Made by a program: the position numbers and the translations under genes
Notes under the pieces: model-generated
What the model was told of the DNA's origin: nothing
Databases searched by the model: none
Seen by the model: only the letters and a program-made list of their open reading frames with translations
Part shown: positions 1 to 12,765 of the stretch, in pieces
Layout: each line of letters opens with the position of its first letter
How positions within the stretch are numbered: position 1 is the first letter of the stretch
NCBI GenBank assembly: GCA_009760855.2
Contig: WPIO01000223.1
Location: 89,501 to 153,500, forward strand
DNA from: Cristatella mucedo
Taxonomy: Eukaryota > Bryozoa > Phylactolaemata > Cristatellidae
Direction of reading: 5' to 3'
Length of the DNA stretch: 64,000 nt

Positions 1-138
1 ATATCCGAGGACATCTCATAAATAGTCACAGCGAAGATAGCAGCGGAATACCCGAAGGTATTACGGAGAAATCAAGTAAAGGTCCACACCAAGCTAGGAG
101 TCGCCCGAGGCCGCTCTCTAGCGCGGGTAGGAAACTAG

Positions 139-376
139 AAATGTGTCGCACTGGCCACGCACGTTGAAAGTTCCACGAACGCTCAACACTGCGAGAGAGT
201 GATCGTAATACTAGAGCGCGAGATCTGTTCGCATTTCCGGTACTCCGTGGCAACGCCACACAATGCATTTCTCGAGAAAGTTCTCCGAAGGCTGCCGCTC
301 GACCGCCACGCCCTACATTAGAAATGTGCCGAACTGGCCACGAACGTTGAAAGTTCCACGAACGCTCAACACTGCG
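139..376. repeat. Direct repeat pair of about 54 bp
   Basis: Positions 139-192 and 323-376 are nearly identical direct repeats, each beginning AAATGTG and containing the stretch TTGAAAGTTCCACGAACGCT. A related stretch occurs in copy 2 near 23,370. I see no gene in 1-950. The rest of that interval is GC-rich sequence with short GAGC runs and matches the region upstream of SAS-6 copy 2. Confidence 0.7.
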
Positions 377-1525
377 GCCTCGGCGTCCGCCCAGCGATCA
401 CACGCTTCAAGGATCAGAGGTAGTGGGCGAGTGAGCGAGCGAGAGAGCGAGCCCTCTTGGCCACAAATGATGCGCAAGGCACTCGAGGTCTTGCCGAAAC
501 TCTCAACTTGATCTCAGCTCTTTTTCCGCCTCCAGTGCTACTTCGGTGTTGTGACCTGTGGTGCCGCTCGCAGGCTGAGCATTCGCTGAGCTTCGCAGCC
601 ATCGCTCGGTCGCGAGGGGCTGCGCCCCTTGCACCGAGGTCGCGATAGCGATCGAGCGAGCGAGGGGCGCCGTCTGGCGTCGGCAGACCATGTCAGCCTC
701 CAGCCCGCTGCTCCAGGCCGGCTCACTGCCGGCCGCGTCGGCCGTTCTCGCGTGGCTGCACCCCATGCAAAGCTGTTCAGGCGACGGATCATTAGTCCCA
801 TCCATCACTAGTCCAGTCCCATTAGTCCCATCCAGCTTCGCTTTGCTGAGGAGCCAGATGTAAAACGGCTGTTACTCTCGGCTGACGTTCTTCTGGCAGA
901 ATAGGCTGAATTTCGGTTGTAACGTGCGATATAAGCTCAAAAAATCTATAAAATGTCAATAAAGCTGTTCTCTGGGCAGCTAGCAGTACAAGTCCGAAGC
1001 GGCGATGGCCAAGAAAGGTACGTGCCCCAGCAGTGCATCTGCTTCAACCATGTCCGCGGTGAAATCGGCCTCAGACAGTGTAGAAATCCTGAGCACCGTC
1101 TGCAGTTACAAGATTCGTAGATTAAAATCGCGTCATATGTTTCTATATGTGCACGAGCGTGAGTTCGAGTCTGCTTACACGTTCATTTTGCAAGGCAGCC
1201 GGCTGCTGTGTGTTTTGGCTCATACCAGACTGGCCTAGTTAATGATCGTACACAGTTGTCTCCGAATGACGACGATCTTATTTGTTGTGACTGTAGGCGC
1301 AGGAAGCTGCAGCTGGATGTGGACCTATGCGAAGCGTCGGCGTCATTGCAGAAAAAGGTAAGCGAGCGCTTCCGGCTCTGCTCTCAGTAGGTTCAGCCGG
1401 TTCGACGCATTACGCTTGACTCGGACGCATTTTTCCGTGCAGCAACTTGTGGCGGTGCAGTTAACCGGCGAGCAAGACCCGGATTTTCTGTACACGCTCA
1501 AGATAAACGAGGAATACTTCCAAAA

Positions 1526-3281
1526 GTAAGAATCGTTTTGCAGCCATTTCGGCATTGTTCTCTTGTCTTCCGTCATGAACTCGAACATCGAGAATGTAAT
1601 GACTGGCTTGCTACCATTGTTACCACGGTACGAGCGCCAGGGTCAGAATGACGGATTGCTCTGAGCCTGATCGTGCCTTCAGCTTCGGATGTAGCGAGTC
1701 TTTGAACTCTCCATTCATTGGCAGACTGAAGAAATACATCTCTTCGAAGAAAGACCCCAGCATGAATGCCTCTCAGTGCATAGAAGCAGAGGCATTTGAA
1801 TACTAGTTTCTCAATATAGTATCGCAGTAGTATTTTCGGTGTGGCACCATTATGTGGGCTACTTTACTCCTTTAAAGAAGCTATCGAGGCGAGCAGGAAA
1901 ACCCGGGTTCCATTTTCTTCTTGTGTCAATTTGAGCTGACACTGAGCAGGCTACCACGAACGTTCTCATGCATGTTGACACAGTTCATGTTACTACTAAT
2001 CAAGTTGTAGTGCTTCCCTTACAGCATATGCAAAGTGACTAGCAAGAGATTAGGTTCTCCGAGGCTGCTATACAAATGTATTATTGTTATCGTTTGTTAT
2101 TACTGTTGTTGGTGTTCCATCTCTCTGGTAGTCGACCTGACTTACTTAAATTTTCTACTAGGTATTAAGTAGCACAGTAAGAATGGTGAAACGAACGTAC
2201 TTCTGTGACTCTCAGTTGAGAAACTACTATTTAGATGCCGATGCATCTATTCCGACTCTGAAGGTGAGCACGTGTTCTTGTCTGAGCTGCCGTATTTAGA
2301 AACCTGTTTTATGTCGCTACTATCAGAAGTACTGAAAATCAATGCTACACATCCAAGTTTGGTAGTGGTTGTTCTGGCTGGTTTTTTCTTCCATCAACGG
2401 ACTGCAAGTTGCTTTAGTCAAACTTTGCTGCAACTTAGTTGTTAGGCTCTGCTCTCTAGCATCTAGAAGTGAAAAGCTGAAATTGGTTGGAAACGAGTGT
2501 GCAACAGCCGAGTGTGTTTTTGTACTCTGCTTTGACCTTGACCCTTGTGCCTGCTTTTCCTTAGCGACGCTTTCTTAGCCTCCAGGTCTTCGTGCGAATG
2601 CCTGAATTCTATCTTGTCGAAGTGCACTTTCCTAATGTGGGCTAAGCCCAGGTCCGAGTTTTATTGCAGCATTTATAGCTGCTAGTGGTCGCGCCATTGT
2701 CTGCACTTTGTTGCCCCTATCTTTTGAAAATCCACCCTAGCTTGACATAGAGAATGCCGAATCTCTCTTCTTTCGAAGAACCAGAGTTCTCTGAGCTCAA
2801 GTTTGTTGTCATTGACTTACTGCCGTGGAGCCTAGAGCTCGTTGGCTTACTTATTTCCGAGATTGCACGTATTGTCAGTGTGAGGGGAGGCTCATGCATG
2901 TAGATTAAGGGTGCACTAGCTCGACTGCAGGCCGAATAACTCCAAAGCATTCTTTCTTTGCGGCTGCTCTAATCTGGCTGCTGTCTGACAGAGTATACCC
3001 AGCATGTCGCCTGATCAATATAACACTTGATGTTAGTACGTGTCTGTCGGCGGTACGTTGTGTACTGCAGCAGTCAGCCTGGTGTGCATGCCCTGCGGCG
3101 CGAAGCTGCTTCGTTAATGATAATGAAAATTGTGATTATGCATATTTGTCAAACACCCTGTAGCGTAAGTGGCCGTTGCACATTCCTCGTGTTGCCAATG
3201 CAAAGCACTGCGAGCTCTTGCACGCAAGCTACTTGGCATGCAAGCAGTGGCCGCTCACCAGAGTCGACCGACTTGTTGCAG
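1526..3281 (+). other. Intron 3 of SAS-6 copy 1, with a LINE tail
   Basis: This 1.75-kb intron runs from donor GTAAGAATCG to acceptor TTGTTGCAG. It contains a degraded LINE-family-B 3' end at about 1,968-2,095, with the spaced blocks CATGTTGACAC, ACAGCATATGCAAA and the GAGATTAGGTTCTC loop, ending in ATTATTG repeats. The same relic lies at 25,563-25,690 in copy 2. I see no other gene in it. Confidence 0.65.
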
Positions 3282-3658
3282 CCTGAAAGTACAGCAAGGA
3301 ATTTTCATCGACTTCTCCTGGTTCCCGCAGATGTTCGTCGAGCTTCTGCAGCTGTGCCTTTGCGAAGAGGCCAAGGACGTACCTAAGTACTGTCTCTCAC
3401 TTTTTACTCTGGCTGCCGAGCAGGCGATCGCCAGGCCGCGGTGTGAGCTTTGTGACACTTTGTGAAGCTGCATGCCGCATGTGCTTGCCTGTTTAGCTGC
3501 AGCCCGGGCACGTGACTGCTGCCAGAGCCAGGCGTGCTACTCACGAAGCACTGTTGTGCTTGCTCGCAGCTTGAGTCCGGCACCGTATCTCTATGGTTCG
3601 GCCAGTTCTGGGTTTCAGCTGCCTGCCGTCACAAGCTGCTTCGTTCTAGATTAATTGC

Positions 3659-3660
<2 letters not shown>

Positions 3661-3708
<48 letters not shown>

Positions 3709-3750
3709 GACATAATTTATAGCGCCCTCAGAGAACTCAATGTCTTTCAG
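3661..3750 (-). mobile_element. LINE/SINE 3' tail abutting SAS-6 exon 5 (copy 1)
   Basis: An (AAT)n run is followed by ATTTATAGCGCCCTCAGAGA and the degenerate loop AACTCAATGTCTTTCAG. This is the reverse complement of the tail shared by LINE family B and its SINEs (AAAGCGCC...GGCGCTTT...ATT repeats). The element ends exactly where exon 5 begins, so its TCTTTCAG serves as the predicted splice acceptor. Copy 2 has the same arrangement at 27,287-27,348. Confidence 0.7.
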
Positions 3751-3862
3751 GTATGAAGTTCGGCTGGTCGTGTCCGGCTGCAATGGAGCAGACTTGAGCA
3801 TCGTCGAAACGAATACGTCCAAACGTGTTTGGTTGCTGAAATTGGAACACGGCACCGACGCC

Positions 3863-6320
3863 AGGGAGTGCAACACTGAGGTAACAGCTTTCACACTGGA
3901 CTTCTGCCCCTCAGTAACATCTTCACAGAACTCTACCTCAATTCCGTGCAGCACCTTAAAGTTTGTACTCAAGGGGCTACGAGTGACTTTATCTCCTCTC
4001 TTAGTCAAAGAAGACTACTAGCCCTCTGGACCTTGTTCAACTTTCCTACTTCTAAAGTTCGTAGATCTGCTGCTGCCATGAACTAACTAACGTAATAAAT
4101 ATGTCCTTAGTGGTAGACAGGGGCACTTTTCCTTAGTGGTTTTCTTGTATCTGGTAACGTGCCGTGTTTTGAGCATGCACCATGTAATTCTCTTAAACTT
4201 ATAGGAACAATCGGCGAACCAAAGCCAGTCAGAAGCTTCCGGCACAGCGACATCGCGGGCACCACAGGTACCCTGTAAATGCGAGAAAAAGAAATGCAAG
4301 GTCAGCGAATACCAAGGAGGAAGCCTAGACAAAAAGAAACCAGGCAGGCGGTGCGGTTGTTTAGAGGTGGGTGCGTCCACTTTTCGCACGCTGAGGCTTC
4401 TGTGAGCCGCCGCACAACGGGCAAGGCTGCGCTGCCCCTGTTTAGTTCTTGTGCGGTGCTCTACAAACGCTTTGATATTATTATTATTGGGGCGGTGTCA
4501 TCATTTGGCAATTGCTCTTGAATGGTATGTTTTTACAAGTGACCAAGGAATTTACAGCGAGCGATGACCTGCTGTGACGGTCTGCACAGCCATATTAATC
4601 CGAAGAGTTGTTAATTGCTTGGCGTGTGCAATGTGAGCTTGTCAAAGCTACCGACGTGAAAACCTGAACCGGCTGCTTGCTGCAGGAGAAGTATTTCGTG
4701 TGCATGCTGGGCAAGATGAGGGCTTCAATTTTTTAAGTCGCAGCACGTGTGTACGAAATGTGTTGAGCATATTTTGAGAGTAGTTGCAAGTTGCAGCTAC
4801 ACAGCAGCAGTTGGTGAGTGATGCGGTTTTGTGTTAACGAGTGGTGGAATTAAATTGCATGCGGTCAGATGCAGCAGGCATTGTGATGAAAAGGCTGCAT
4901 TATAATAAAAATAGCAGCAGTAATAATTAAAAAACATTCGTTTAGCCCCCTGAGAACTAAATCTCTGTATGAGCTATTGACAAAAGCTGTTGAGGAAGCT
5001 TGAGTTCTACTAAAACCTGAGTAGGAAGTATTTCTCAAAAGTAATTCGAAGCAAGAGAATGAAAGTGGCCTAACAGTGCCTGTGGTCTTTACATGGATCA
5101 GCACCAGAACTCAGAGATCTTGAATGCATATGATCTGGATGAATTATCCTACCTCAAGTAGATGGCTTAGCAAAGAAGGCAGAGAGAAATCGGCACAAAA
5201 TACTTGATTGAGATCCAGCAGTTATTCGCTTACCTAAAGGCAGAGTCTAATTCATACTTTCTAAATTAGTATTGCATGTAGCCGTGAAGATGATGCGTTT
5301 TGAACCGTATGTTGCCCGAGACAAAAGCATATCGCCGTGTATACACCGTCACTGCGAGACCTGTACCACCATTCGTCGGATGTAGCCCGGCAAAGCCAGC
5401 TGCAGAGGCACTAAATTGCCTACACCGATGAAAAAGCATGCATTTGTTCTTTTTCCCCTGTACCGTCAAGATGAATCCTACGCATAAGCAAAGAAACAGT
5501 TTTGGCCGGCTGATATCCACTCTCACCATTTGGCGAGGTTTAGAATTGTCGAGTAACGATCCCTCGTCGTGAGGGCTGATGCTGAACTGGCAGCCTTTTG
5601 CTGCTCACGTCGTTTTGTTTACTGTTTTTACTATCATCGGTCGGAGAAGTGCACCGAGGAGCGGGGCATCTTGCGCCACTAGATGTCGACTTTAGCTGGT
5701 TCTATGCATGCATCGAAAGACTTGTTTAGCCTAAGGATCACAAAGCCCTGCAACATGTGAGAGTTTATCTACTTTCCAAGCATGCATAGATTCTTTTGAT
5801 CTTCGCTGTACACACGCAAGTGCTAAGAGTTATGACACTCGGTCCATCACTTTCTATGCAGTTATGCACAAGGCTCATTTCGGCAGCACTAACTTGACCG
5901 TTAAGTTGCTAATTCGTAAGACGAAAGGGTAGTATGTTACCTGTACCGGCTTTAGTTCATGAGGTTAGGCAAATAACACCTGCAAGAGCAGGCATCTTGC
6001 CTAACGGAACAGGACGAAGAGATGACGGATGTTAATGGTTGTGGGGATTTCGAATATGATGGAAAAATGGTCACTGCTATGGTATGGTTTTAGGATCTTC
6101 ATTGGTCGGGCTCTTTGTTAACAGCTTTGGTATTGTTTCTGTAGCCCCATCACACTTCTGTTGTGGCTTTGCGAACTAGTTGCTTTTCGTCCGGATTTTT
6201 TGTCGTCTGCTCGCTGTTAATCGGTAACAGATGACGGACTACTACTTTTGGCTGATTTTCTCCAAGTGATGCACTGTGCTAGTACCAGTCTGTGCTGTCT
6301 TCTGCTTCTAGAATAATAAA
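3863..6320. other. No recognised gene; copy-1-specific sequence
   Basis: Sequence after the break in SAS-6 exon 5 does not match copy 2 until about 5,070, where the AAGTGGCCTAACAGTGCC stretch resumes similarity with 28,530. A tail-like motif (GAGAACTAAATCTC) near 4,950-4,970 suggests another decayed SINE. A 63-nt open stretch with AG and GT borders at 4,205-4,267 could be an exon but matches nothing I know. Confidence 0.5.
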
Positions 6321-6326
6321 AACTGT

Positions 6327-6870
6327 TTGAGCACGTGCAATTGTGAACCATGTGAGAACCCCAAGGGTAAAGAAGGGCAGCCGGCTGCTGTGAATACGCT
6401 GTCAGCACAGCTCGATAAGATGAGCATCAACGATCGCCAGGCTGGTAGTGGGCAAACAAGTATGCAAGAACTAATGTCGGCAGCTGCTGCCCTCTGGCGT
6501 CGGTTTTGTGTGGCTCTGGCTGCTGCCTGTGGCATTGAGGAGATGCATTTCTACTGTCTCTCATCCGGTCAGCTATCCTCAGATTGTGGGACTATGCTCT
6601 TCGATGTATGCATATCTTTAGCATGGTGATATGTAATGCAAGAACTCTAGCTGCAGGCCCGCATTACCTCATCTGCCACTCGGGTTCAGTTGGGCTGTTG
6701 CCTTCGCAATTGCCCGCGGGACAGTACCCGAGATGGACCGGCTGAATGGACCAGCTGATGTTGAAGTCTGATCTAGCCCCGTGTGAGTGACTGTAAGATG
6801 TAAAGCGCCTAGACAGGGATCGAGTTTTCTGAGGGCGCTTTGCTAAATGTGTTATTATCATTATTATTAA
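6327..6870 (+). mobile_element. Duplicated retroelement relic ending in a family-B-like tail (copy 1)
   Basis: The stretch ends with the stem-loop AAAGCGCC...GAGGGCGCTTT followed by TTATTATCATTATTATT, the family-B LINE/SINE terminus. The upstream part (about 6,470-6,790) is near-identical to 28,810-29,140 in copy 2. It contains no credible gene, only short open frames whose starts differ between copies. It is probably an old non-LTR or SINE insertion that was present before the segmental duplication. Confidence 0.5.
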
Positions 6871-8670
6871 GATGAACCGCTAGCATGTCTATTTCTATTT
6901 CTAGCTAAGTGGCTTGGGAATCACAGAAGCACAGCCGACAGACCTGTGACAAACTTGAGAATAGCCACACAATAACGAGTTCACGAGCAGCAGCATACTG
7001 CTGGTACGCATGCTAATGAGAACCGCCGAGCATTTATATAGCATCCGTAGAGAATTAGAGCTCTTTGTAGGCACTTTGCATATGCTAGAAAGGAAGCCTA
7101 TAAATCAATTAGTGTAACGCAATGCCGTTTGTGACTTCCCTCCACCACAATGACAGAGAAGTGTTTCCCGATTTGGATGTTGCTTTGAATCTATGTGACG
7201 TTGTTAGTAGTCACATGTTTTCTTTTTGAGCTCGAGATTTAGCTGCTTTTTTGCCGGGCATTCAAGAAAATTCTATTATTACCCGAACAAATTTACAGCC
7301 ACTTCAGCAGCGGCAGTATTGCACGGACGTTTTTGCGTCTAAGTAGGTGTTGAAGTCTTCAGAACTTCCTCTCCAAGTTCTAAAATGCCTACACAAATTT
7401 GACTTTTGAACCAATCTGGAAGAATTTGTCTGCTATTCGGCCTTAACTGAAACGTTAGGCTCAGCCACACAATTTCAGTCCGCTTTATTGCCCATTTTGC
7501 CCATTAGTAGTGTTGAAACTCATAGCCTCTGTAACTCTTGATTAGGCTAAGGGTCAGGCTACAAGGTTACAGTGTTAAGACCGTTCAGCCACGAACAATG
7601 TCGTTAGTCGGTAACCCTTCCTGGCCACGAAGATTTCGGGGGGACTCTTGCACATTGCTAGGTTCATCCGGTGTCGAGTCTGTTGTCGTAGTTATTGCAG
7701 TCTAAATTGTTCTCCTCGTGGCGTGGACCCAGTTTCAGATTAGCTATCACTCAACGGGGAGGGAGCCGGGAACTCAGTGTGTGACCTCATATAACTGTGA
7801 GACTGGCCGTCTTCGCGGTTTGTTCTTTGACTCCATTATTTAATTAATTGCACTCCTGTCGTTTATATTAGCTATGTGCGTCGATGCACGCTATGCACTC
7901 CATGTGAACGTGATCTGCCTTGCATCATCTGCCTTGCTCGGTCGTCTCTTGCTGCTGCTCTACTCGCTGCAACTCGTCTTTGTTGCAGACCCAACGGTGT
8001 AACAGCGTAGCACGCTGCTGCCTTCAGGTGCGGATGACTTTCACAATCCCGAGGCATGCACGTCGTCGGGGGCTGACTTTATGCAGCCCAGAGTGATCTT
8101 TAGTGGTGGTTAACTATGTAGCATACGTGTTTAATTGGTTAGGGAATCCAAGGCTGCCAACGAGCTTGGCCGAAGTGTGTGTAGACATTGTGTCTCGTGT
8201 TGACTTGAGTGTTCAGGAGAGGAATACAGTTTTAGTATGGCACATTCATTTGCTTGACTAATGACTAGTGGTTTTGAGATGCTGAGGGGGAAAATAAAAT
8301 TGTCATACGTTTACATGACTCATTTGTCATTCGACTTCGACTTCGGCTTTAGATTTTATGTTTCCAGTCATATCTAAGGTAAATTGTAGTGAAGCACCTG
8401 CTTGGTGGGACGATAGTTATTATTTGTATCTGGTATTCGAATTTGTTGCGGACTGGGATTTCTTAAGTAGGCAACGAGAAGTGTTTGTTGCAAGCGTACG
8501 TTTAGCACGAGCAATGTAATGTAATTTATTGAACCTCCTTCTGTAGCTCCTCATAGCTACGAATAGTGGCAGAGCCACGAGAGAGGCAGGTGACCAGTTC
8601 CCCGGCCGCTGGCCAACACTTTAAAGGACAATATCGAAACAAGAGAAAAATGTATTAGTGGTTATTATTT
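6871..8670. other. No recognised gene; shared duplication sequence
   Basis: This stretch is closely matched by about 29,217-30,345 in copy 2, including the ATTTCGGGGGG and GGGGAGGGAGCCGGGAAC blocks. I see no long open frame, RNA gene or conserved protein motif. At about 7,988 the two copies diverge: copy 2 has an exon-like stretch with a perfect palindrome, while copy 1 has unrelated sequence. Confidence 0.5.
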
Positions 8671-8689
8671 GTGCTGAGCAAATTAACAA

Positions 8690-8900
8690 ATTGGAATAAT
8701 GCAATAATTTATTGGTTTAGTTCCAATAGAGAACTGAATCTTTGTCAAGGCGCTTCAACATATGCTGCAGTGCTCAAGCCCCCCCATCCCACCTCGGCCG
8801 TCAAAGGCAAGCACCTTGACGTCAGTCGTCAAAAGCAAATTCCTTTACTCCAGGGCCAAATTAGACCAAGTGTAGATGTAGAAGTTCGTCTACGTCGATA
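8690..8900 (-). mobile_element. SINE-like relic (copy 1)
   Basis: On the minus strand, a decayed tRNA-like head (around 8,770-8,830) is followed by GAAGCGCCTTGACAAAGATT and the GTTCTC loop of the family-B tail, ending in AATAAATTATTGC. It has the same organisation as the clearer SINE at 58,585-58,737. The orthologous relic in copy 2 lies at about 30,560-30,760. Confidence 0.45.
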
Positions 8901-10540
8901 GCAGCGTACTAGCTGAATGCCGTTGGAGTCAGGAAACACATTTTGGCACGAATCCATTGGCTGGGCTGGCTGAGTAAGGGAGAATTTGGATGAAGTTGTC
9001 GGGTGCAAAGATCATTCTTGCGGCCTCGTTGACAACTAATTACAGCTCTCCGTCAAAGGCCGCGATAGCTGAGGGCAGCAACAATATCTCAGCCCAGCCA
9101 GCCGACAGAGAGAATAAAGAGCCAGTAAGACTTGCAGCAAGCAATTTCTAATAAGTTGCCGCTAATAATTAATAGAGCAAATTTCGTGACTGGCCGTGAA
9201 AGCTGTCTTCTGATTAAAGGTATACAAAACATAGATCGCCAAAGATGAAATCCAAATTCTGAACGACAGTTAATCGTCTCACGAACATTCCACCGATTAA
9301 AAGCTCACAGACGTTGTCTAGTTACAAGCTGGCAATACAAACCACGATGCTTTCAGTTTTTGCCATCGGTATGTTTTATTACGTTATCCTACGCCCAGGA
9401 CCTCGAGTGCAAGCGAATGAAGAATTATGCGTCGGCAGCTGAAACTAGAACCCGAGGAGCACTCTGGCGATTGCAGAGCGAGCGGCTGATTGCAAAGCAA
9501 TAACATGAAGTCGATCCTTCCTTTACGAGAGAGATATGTCCTAAGTAAGATAAAAAACAAATTAAACAAAAGAGTTACACAACTGAGGCAGGAAAGTTAA
9601 GTGCCACTTGAAACGGCACACATTCTCGCCGAGCACGACCGACTTGGCCAGCAGCAGGACGGAGTGGCGTGGCCCCACTGCTGGGCTCAGATGAAAAAAT
9701 AAATATCAGCACAACACTACCCCGAAATGCTTACCCACGGTCTATACAAAGTCTCAGTAACCAAATTAGAGAATTGGGCTTAGTAACATGGGCCTTGACC
9801 CAAAGCGCCAATCCTACCGTATAGACACCGAGTCCAGTCCCCGGATATGCCCGATCTTTATCGTATAGGCTAGGTTTGTTTTTAACAGCTAAGTCACATC
9901 TGTCGACTGAAGCTTTAGTATCCGAGCAAGATTGCTGCTCTGGCTCTGTTAGTGCAAGAAGGCTCGTGCTGTAACTTTAATGATAGAAGGAGATTCAAGC
10001 CCCACATTCCGATCCTCCAGTCCGCGTGGAATGCCCTCGATTAAAATTTACTGTGGCAGCAGAGCTTAAATGATTGACATATGTGGCGCATACTGTAAAG
10101 CAAATAATGGGTGAGGTTTTGTCAGATTGTTTCTTGAGAGAAACGACCCAAATTTGATTCGCCGTCAACCCAATTTATGATTCTAGGTCTTTTATTGAAT
10201 TAAATTCCAAAAGCTGTATTAATTCCATGTCAAACAGTTCTTCATCAAAGTGAATGTTCGGGCTTTGGCCAATAATAATAACGTCTTTCGTAATACACCG
10301 TAACAGAACCTGATTTTATTCAGGCGCTACTAAACTACCAGCAACCGAAGCGATGACAAAGAGTCAAGGAGGTTTCGAGGTATCGTTGTCAGACAAGCAT
10401 GCGAAAGCCCGACGAGACGGCACTCGGCGGCCGCTGGTTTGCATTATGCCATGAATAATGCAAATTTGAGACGCGGAGCAAAAAACAGCAGGAACAAAAA
10501 GATAAGTTGTCCTTGGGGCGATGGGAAACACGAGCGGAAC
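8901..10540. other. No recognised gene
   Basis: 8,901-9,600 matches 30,760-31,480 of copy 2. Around 9,400-9,480 both copies share a stretch readable as a short charged peptide ending in LKLEPEEHSGDC, which is exon-like but not assignable. From about 9,600 to 11,140 copy 1 has sequence absent from copy 2. I see no gene there apart from the LINE relic annotated separately. Confidence 0.4.
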
Positions 10541-11140
10541 AGATGCATCTTAAGCTGAGACTTTAGTTAATGCAGGCAGTGACATGAGGCAGAAGTGAGT
10601 TCCAGATTTTCTGTGCCTATGAACTGAAGGCCCTTTTTCATTTTTAGAGCGAAATACCGCTGAGCAATACACATCCGCAAGTAATCAATCTTCAATGAGC
10701 GGAACAGAGCACCAAGCAGTAGCACCTGAGAGCATTTGTGAGAGAGCGTGTCGTAGGGCGGCCCGCCTTATATACTACGTCTATAGTAATCAGAATGTTT
10801 CAGTGAGTCGGGCGGGGCCACTGCTGAATTGATAGAAGCATTGGGCTAACGGGTGGATTGCATCCTGGTTGGCTTGTTTGGATAACGCCCGTAGGCATGA
10901 ACAGTCGCTGAAGGTCATCGTGTGGTAGCCTACTCTGTAACGGGTTCGACCAGCGAAAGATGTCAATTTATAGCGAGAAACGACAAGATTGCTAGAAGCC
11001 GGGAAGCGGGTGGCTTCAGAGAACACTGAGAGCGAGGGTTTTAATAGGTAGCCTAGTGCAAGCGAGTGAAGCGATCGGTAGGTCAGAGAGAGGATCTTGA
11101 AGTCGATTCGATGCCCATTTTTACACAGGGCTCGAAGAAG
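10540..11140 (-). mobile_element. LINE reverse-transcriptase C-terminal relic (third family)
   Basis: The minus strand reads HRIDFKILSLTYRSLHSLA from about 11,125 downward, which aligns with the QRIDFKVLSLTFRSLHSMA block of the family-B LINEs in this window. An open frame continues to 10,790. Divergence from the other copies is high, so it is a separate, older non-LTR family or a decayed copy. It lies in a segment absent from duplication copy 2. Confidence 0.65.
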
Positions 11141-11837
11141 AGCTAAATCTTCGAAGGTCTATTGTAAGAATAGTAATACGAGAAGTGAGTTCCTCCTATT
11201 TCTACAAGTATCGCGTTACAGGTGGGTAATTTCAAATCAATTGTGGAATGATTGAAATCTATTTAAAACGTCACAGATTTTGTTGAACCACTGCGGCAAA
11301 TTCCTACGCCGGAACCAAGCACGCGCTCTCAAAATTCGAGCCGCGGGCGCTGTACGCCTGCATCCGCTGGCTTCCGCCGAATTTTGCTGGCGCTGATTCA
11401 TTTCTGTCTCGTCGATCACGGGTCTGAACAGCCTACCACCTCCATCGTTCCCCAAAGAAAACCAGTCTCACCACTGTCCGCCGGCTGAGTATGGCGGCGA
11501 CAGCCTTCAGCCCGCGACAAGAGGATTGTCAGGCTAGCCGTCATCAATCAGCAGCTCCTGCTGGGAGCAGCATGCTACATTGAGCCCTTCCTGTCTCACC
11601 GCGTTGCGCCCTAAATTTTAGCCTGGCTGGCGCCGTGCTGTAAAAGTATCAGGATTTGCCGTACAAAACCTATTACATCGTTGCTGGTGCCCACGAGATT
11701 GCAAATTTTTCTGGTAAAATGTCTATCCACACTAAAAATAATTGACTATTTTTATGGCACGACAAGAGCCAATGTCCTGAGAAATTATGCGAAGTGCCGC
11801 TAGCGGTTTGTAGAATTTGAGTAATTTAGTTCCCCTC

Positions 11838-12125
11838 ACACAGTAGGCAATGTATCGCCGTCTGTAACTCCACAAATAAAGCCACCAAGACTATGTGGGT
11901 GAAACGAAGGAGAGAGTTTTGTATGGCGCACTCACAGCGTGAGTGGCTCTCCGTACGCATTCGATAGCCAACAGACGGCATCTCACGAAACAAAGAAAAA
12001 GTGCGAAGCATAGCTGAGTCAGGAGAGCAGTCGAGGTAGTGAGTAGAATGGAAGTAGCAGCTCAGGACGGCTGGAAACGATGTGCTATAGTATTCAGCAG
12101 GAGAGTAATTGTCGTTGAGTAAGGT
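11838..12125 (-). mobile_element. LINE family A 3' fragment (copy 1)
   Basis: The sequence GTAGGCAATGTATCGCCGTC through the GTTGAGTAAGG block matches the 3' 250-300 bp of the family-A LINE at 59,876-62,600, on the minus strand, 5'-truncated. The same fragment is present in copy 2 at 32,293-32,573, so it was inserted before the duplication. Confidence 0.75.
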
Positions 12126-12734
12126 AGACACGGTCATGGCCGGACCTGTTTCACTAGTCCGACAGTCTATGTCGAAGCACATTGTGCACTGTCGCTGCTC
12201 GGATCCACTGCATGCGGAGGAGGCCGAAACCTTGGCCTACGAGTGCTGCTCCGGCCTTCCGTGGCCTGTGGGGGACCACTTCGGCAGTCTTTACGATCAC
12301 GAGGTTTCGTGCTTGGCCCACGTTTCCCACAATGTATGCTCTACCGCTTGCCGATTTAATCGCCAAGCACAATCTAGGCTCACATTACTCAGCAGATGAC
12401 AAACAGCCACGCCCGTACATTGATTGTCTTCCAACACGGAAATCTCACTCACTTCCGCATCGATGCGTGTTGCATATATTCGTACTCAAATGTCAACAAC
12501 ATTTCTCAAATTTAACGCTAATTTAACCAATTCACTGTTAGCTAGAGTGCTTAGCGGAAGCCATCCGCTGGCCCATGTATTGAATAGCTACACGGTTTTA
12601 TTATCAACAAGATAAATTTCCCCAGTAGATAGGATGTGATTTAGTTCTCTGGGTGCTCTGTGTAAATTAATACATGCTGTACGCCATGTTAATTATTAAA
12701 TGCCGTATGCAAAATTCCTAGTATTACATATTTG

Positions 12735-12765
<31 letters not shown>

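Larger units (their letters stand above)
953..3862 (+). pseudogene. SASS6: SAS-6 centriolar cartwheel gene, truncated copy 1 (exons 1-5 partial)
   Basis: Exons inferred from splice sites and similarity to the SAS-6 head domain: exon 1 953-1017 (ATGTCAATAAAG start, donor GTACGT), exon 2 1297-1357, exon 3 1443-1525, exon 4 3282-3386 (donor GTACTG) and exon 5 from 3751. Reading phases agree across all four junctions. Exon 3 carries the LTGEQDPDFLY block and exon 4 carries LKVQQGIFIDFSWFPQ, both diagnostic of the SAS-6 N-terminal globular domain, which oligomerises to form the cartwheel hub. Exon 5 matches copy 2 through the ETN block, then sequence similarity stops at about 3,862, before the DAEIKKHL block. 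The coiled-coil exons are absent downstream. Either this is a pseudogene, or it encodes a head-only protein with a new tail. Relative to copy 2 it has one extra codon in exon 3 and six more in exon 2. It lies near the start of duplication copy 1. Confidence 0.75.

Noticed and set aside
3169..3465. Unspliced frame of 98 codons over SAS-6 exon 4, identical in 26,794-27,090
   Set aside because: Extends through the predicted donor GTACTG and acceptor. Homology to SAS-6 is confined to the exon part.
4205..4267. 63-nt open stretch with AG and GT borders
   Set aside because: Ser/Gln-rich, no recognised homology, no counterpart in copy 2. Too short to call as an exon.
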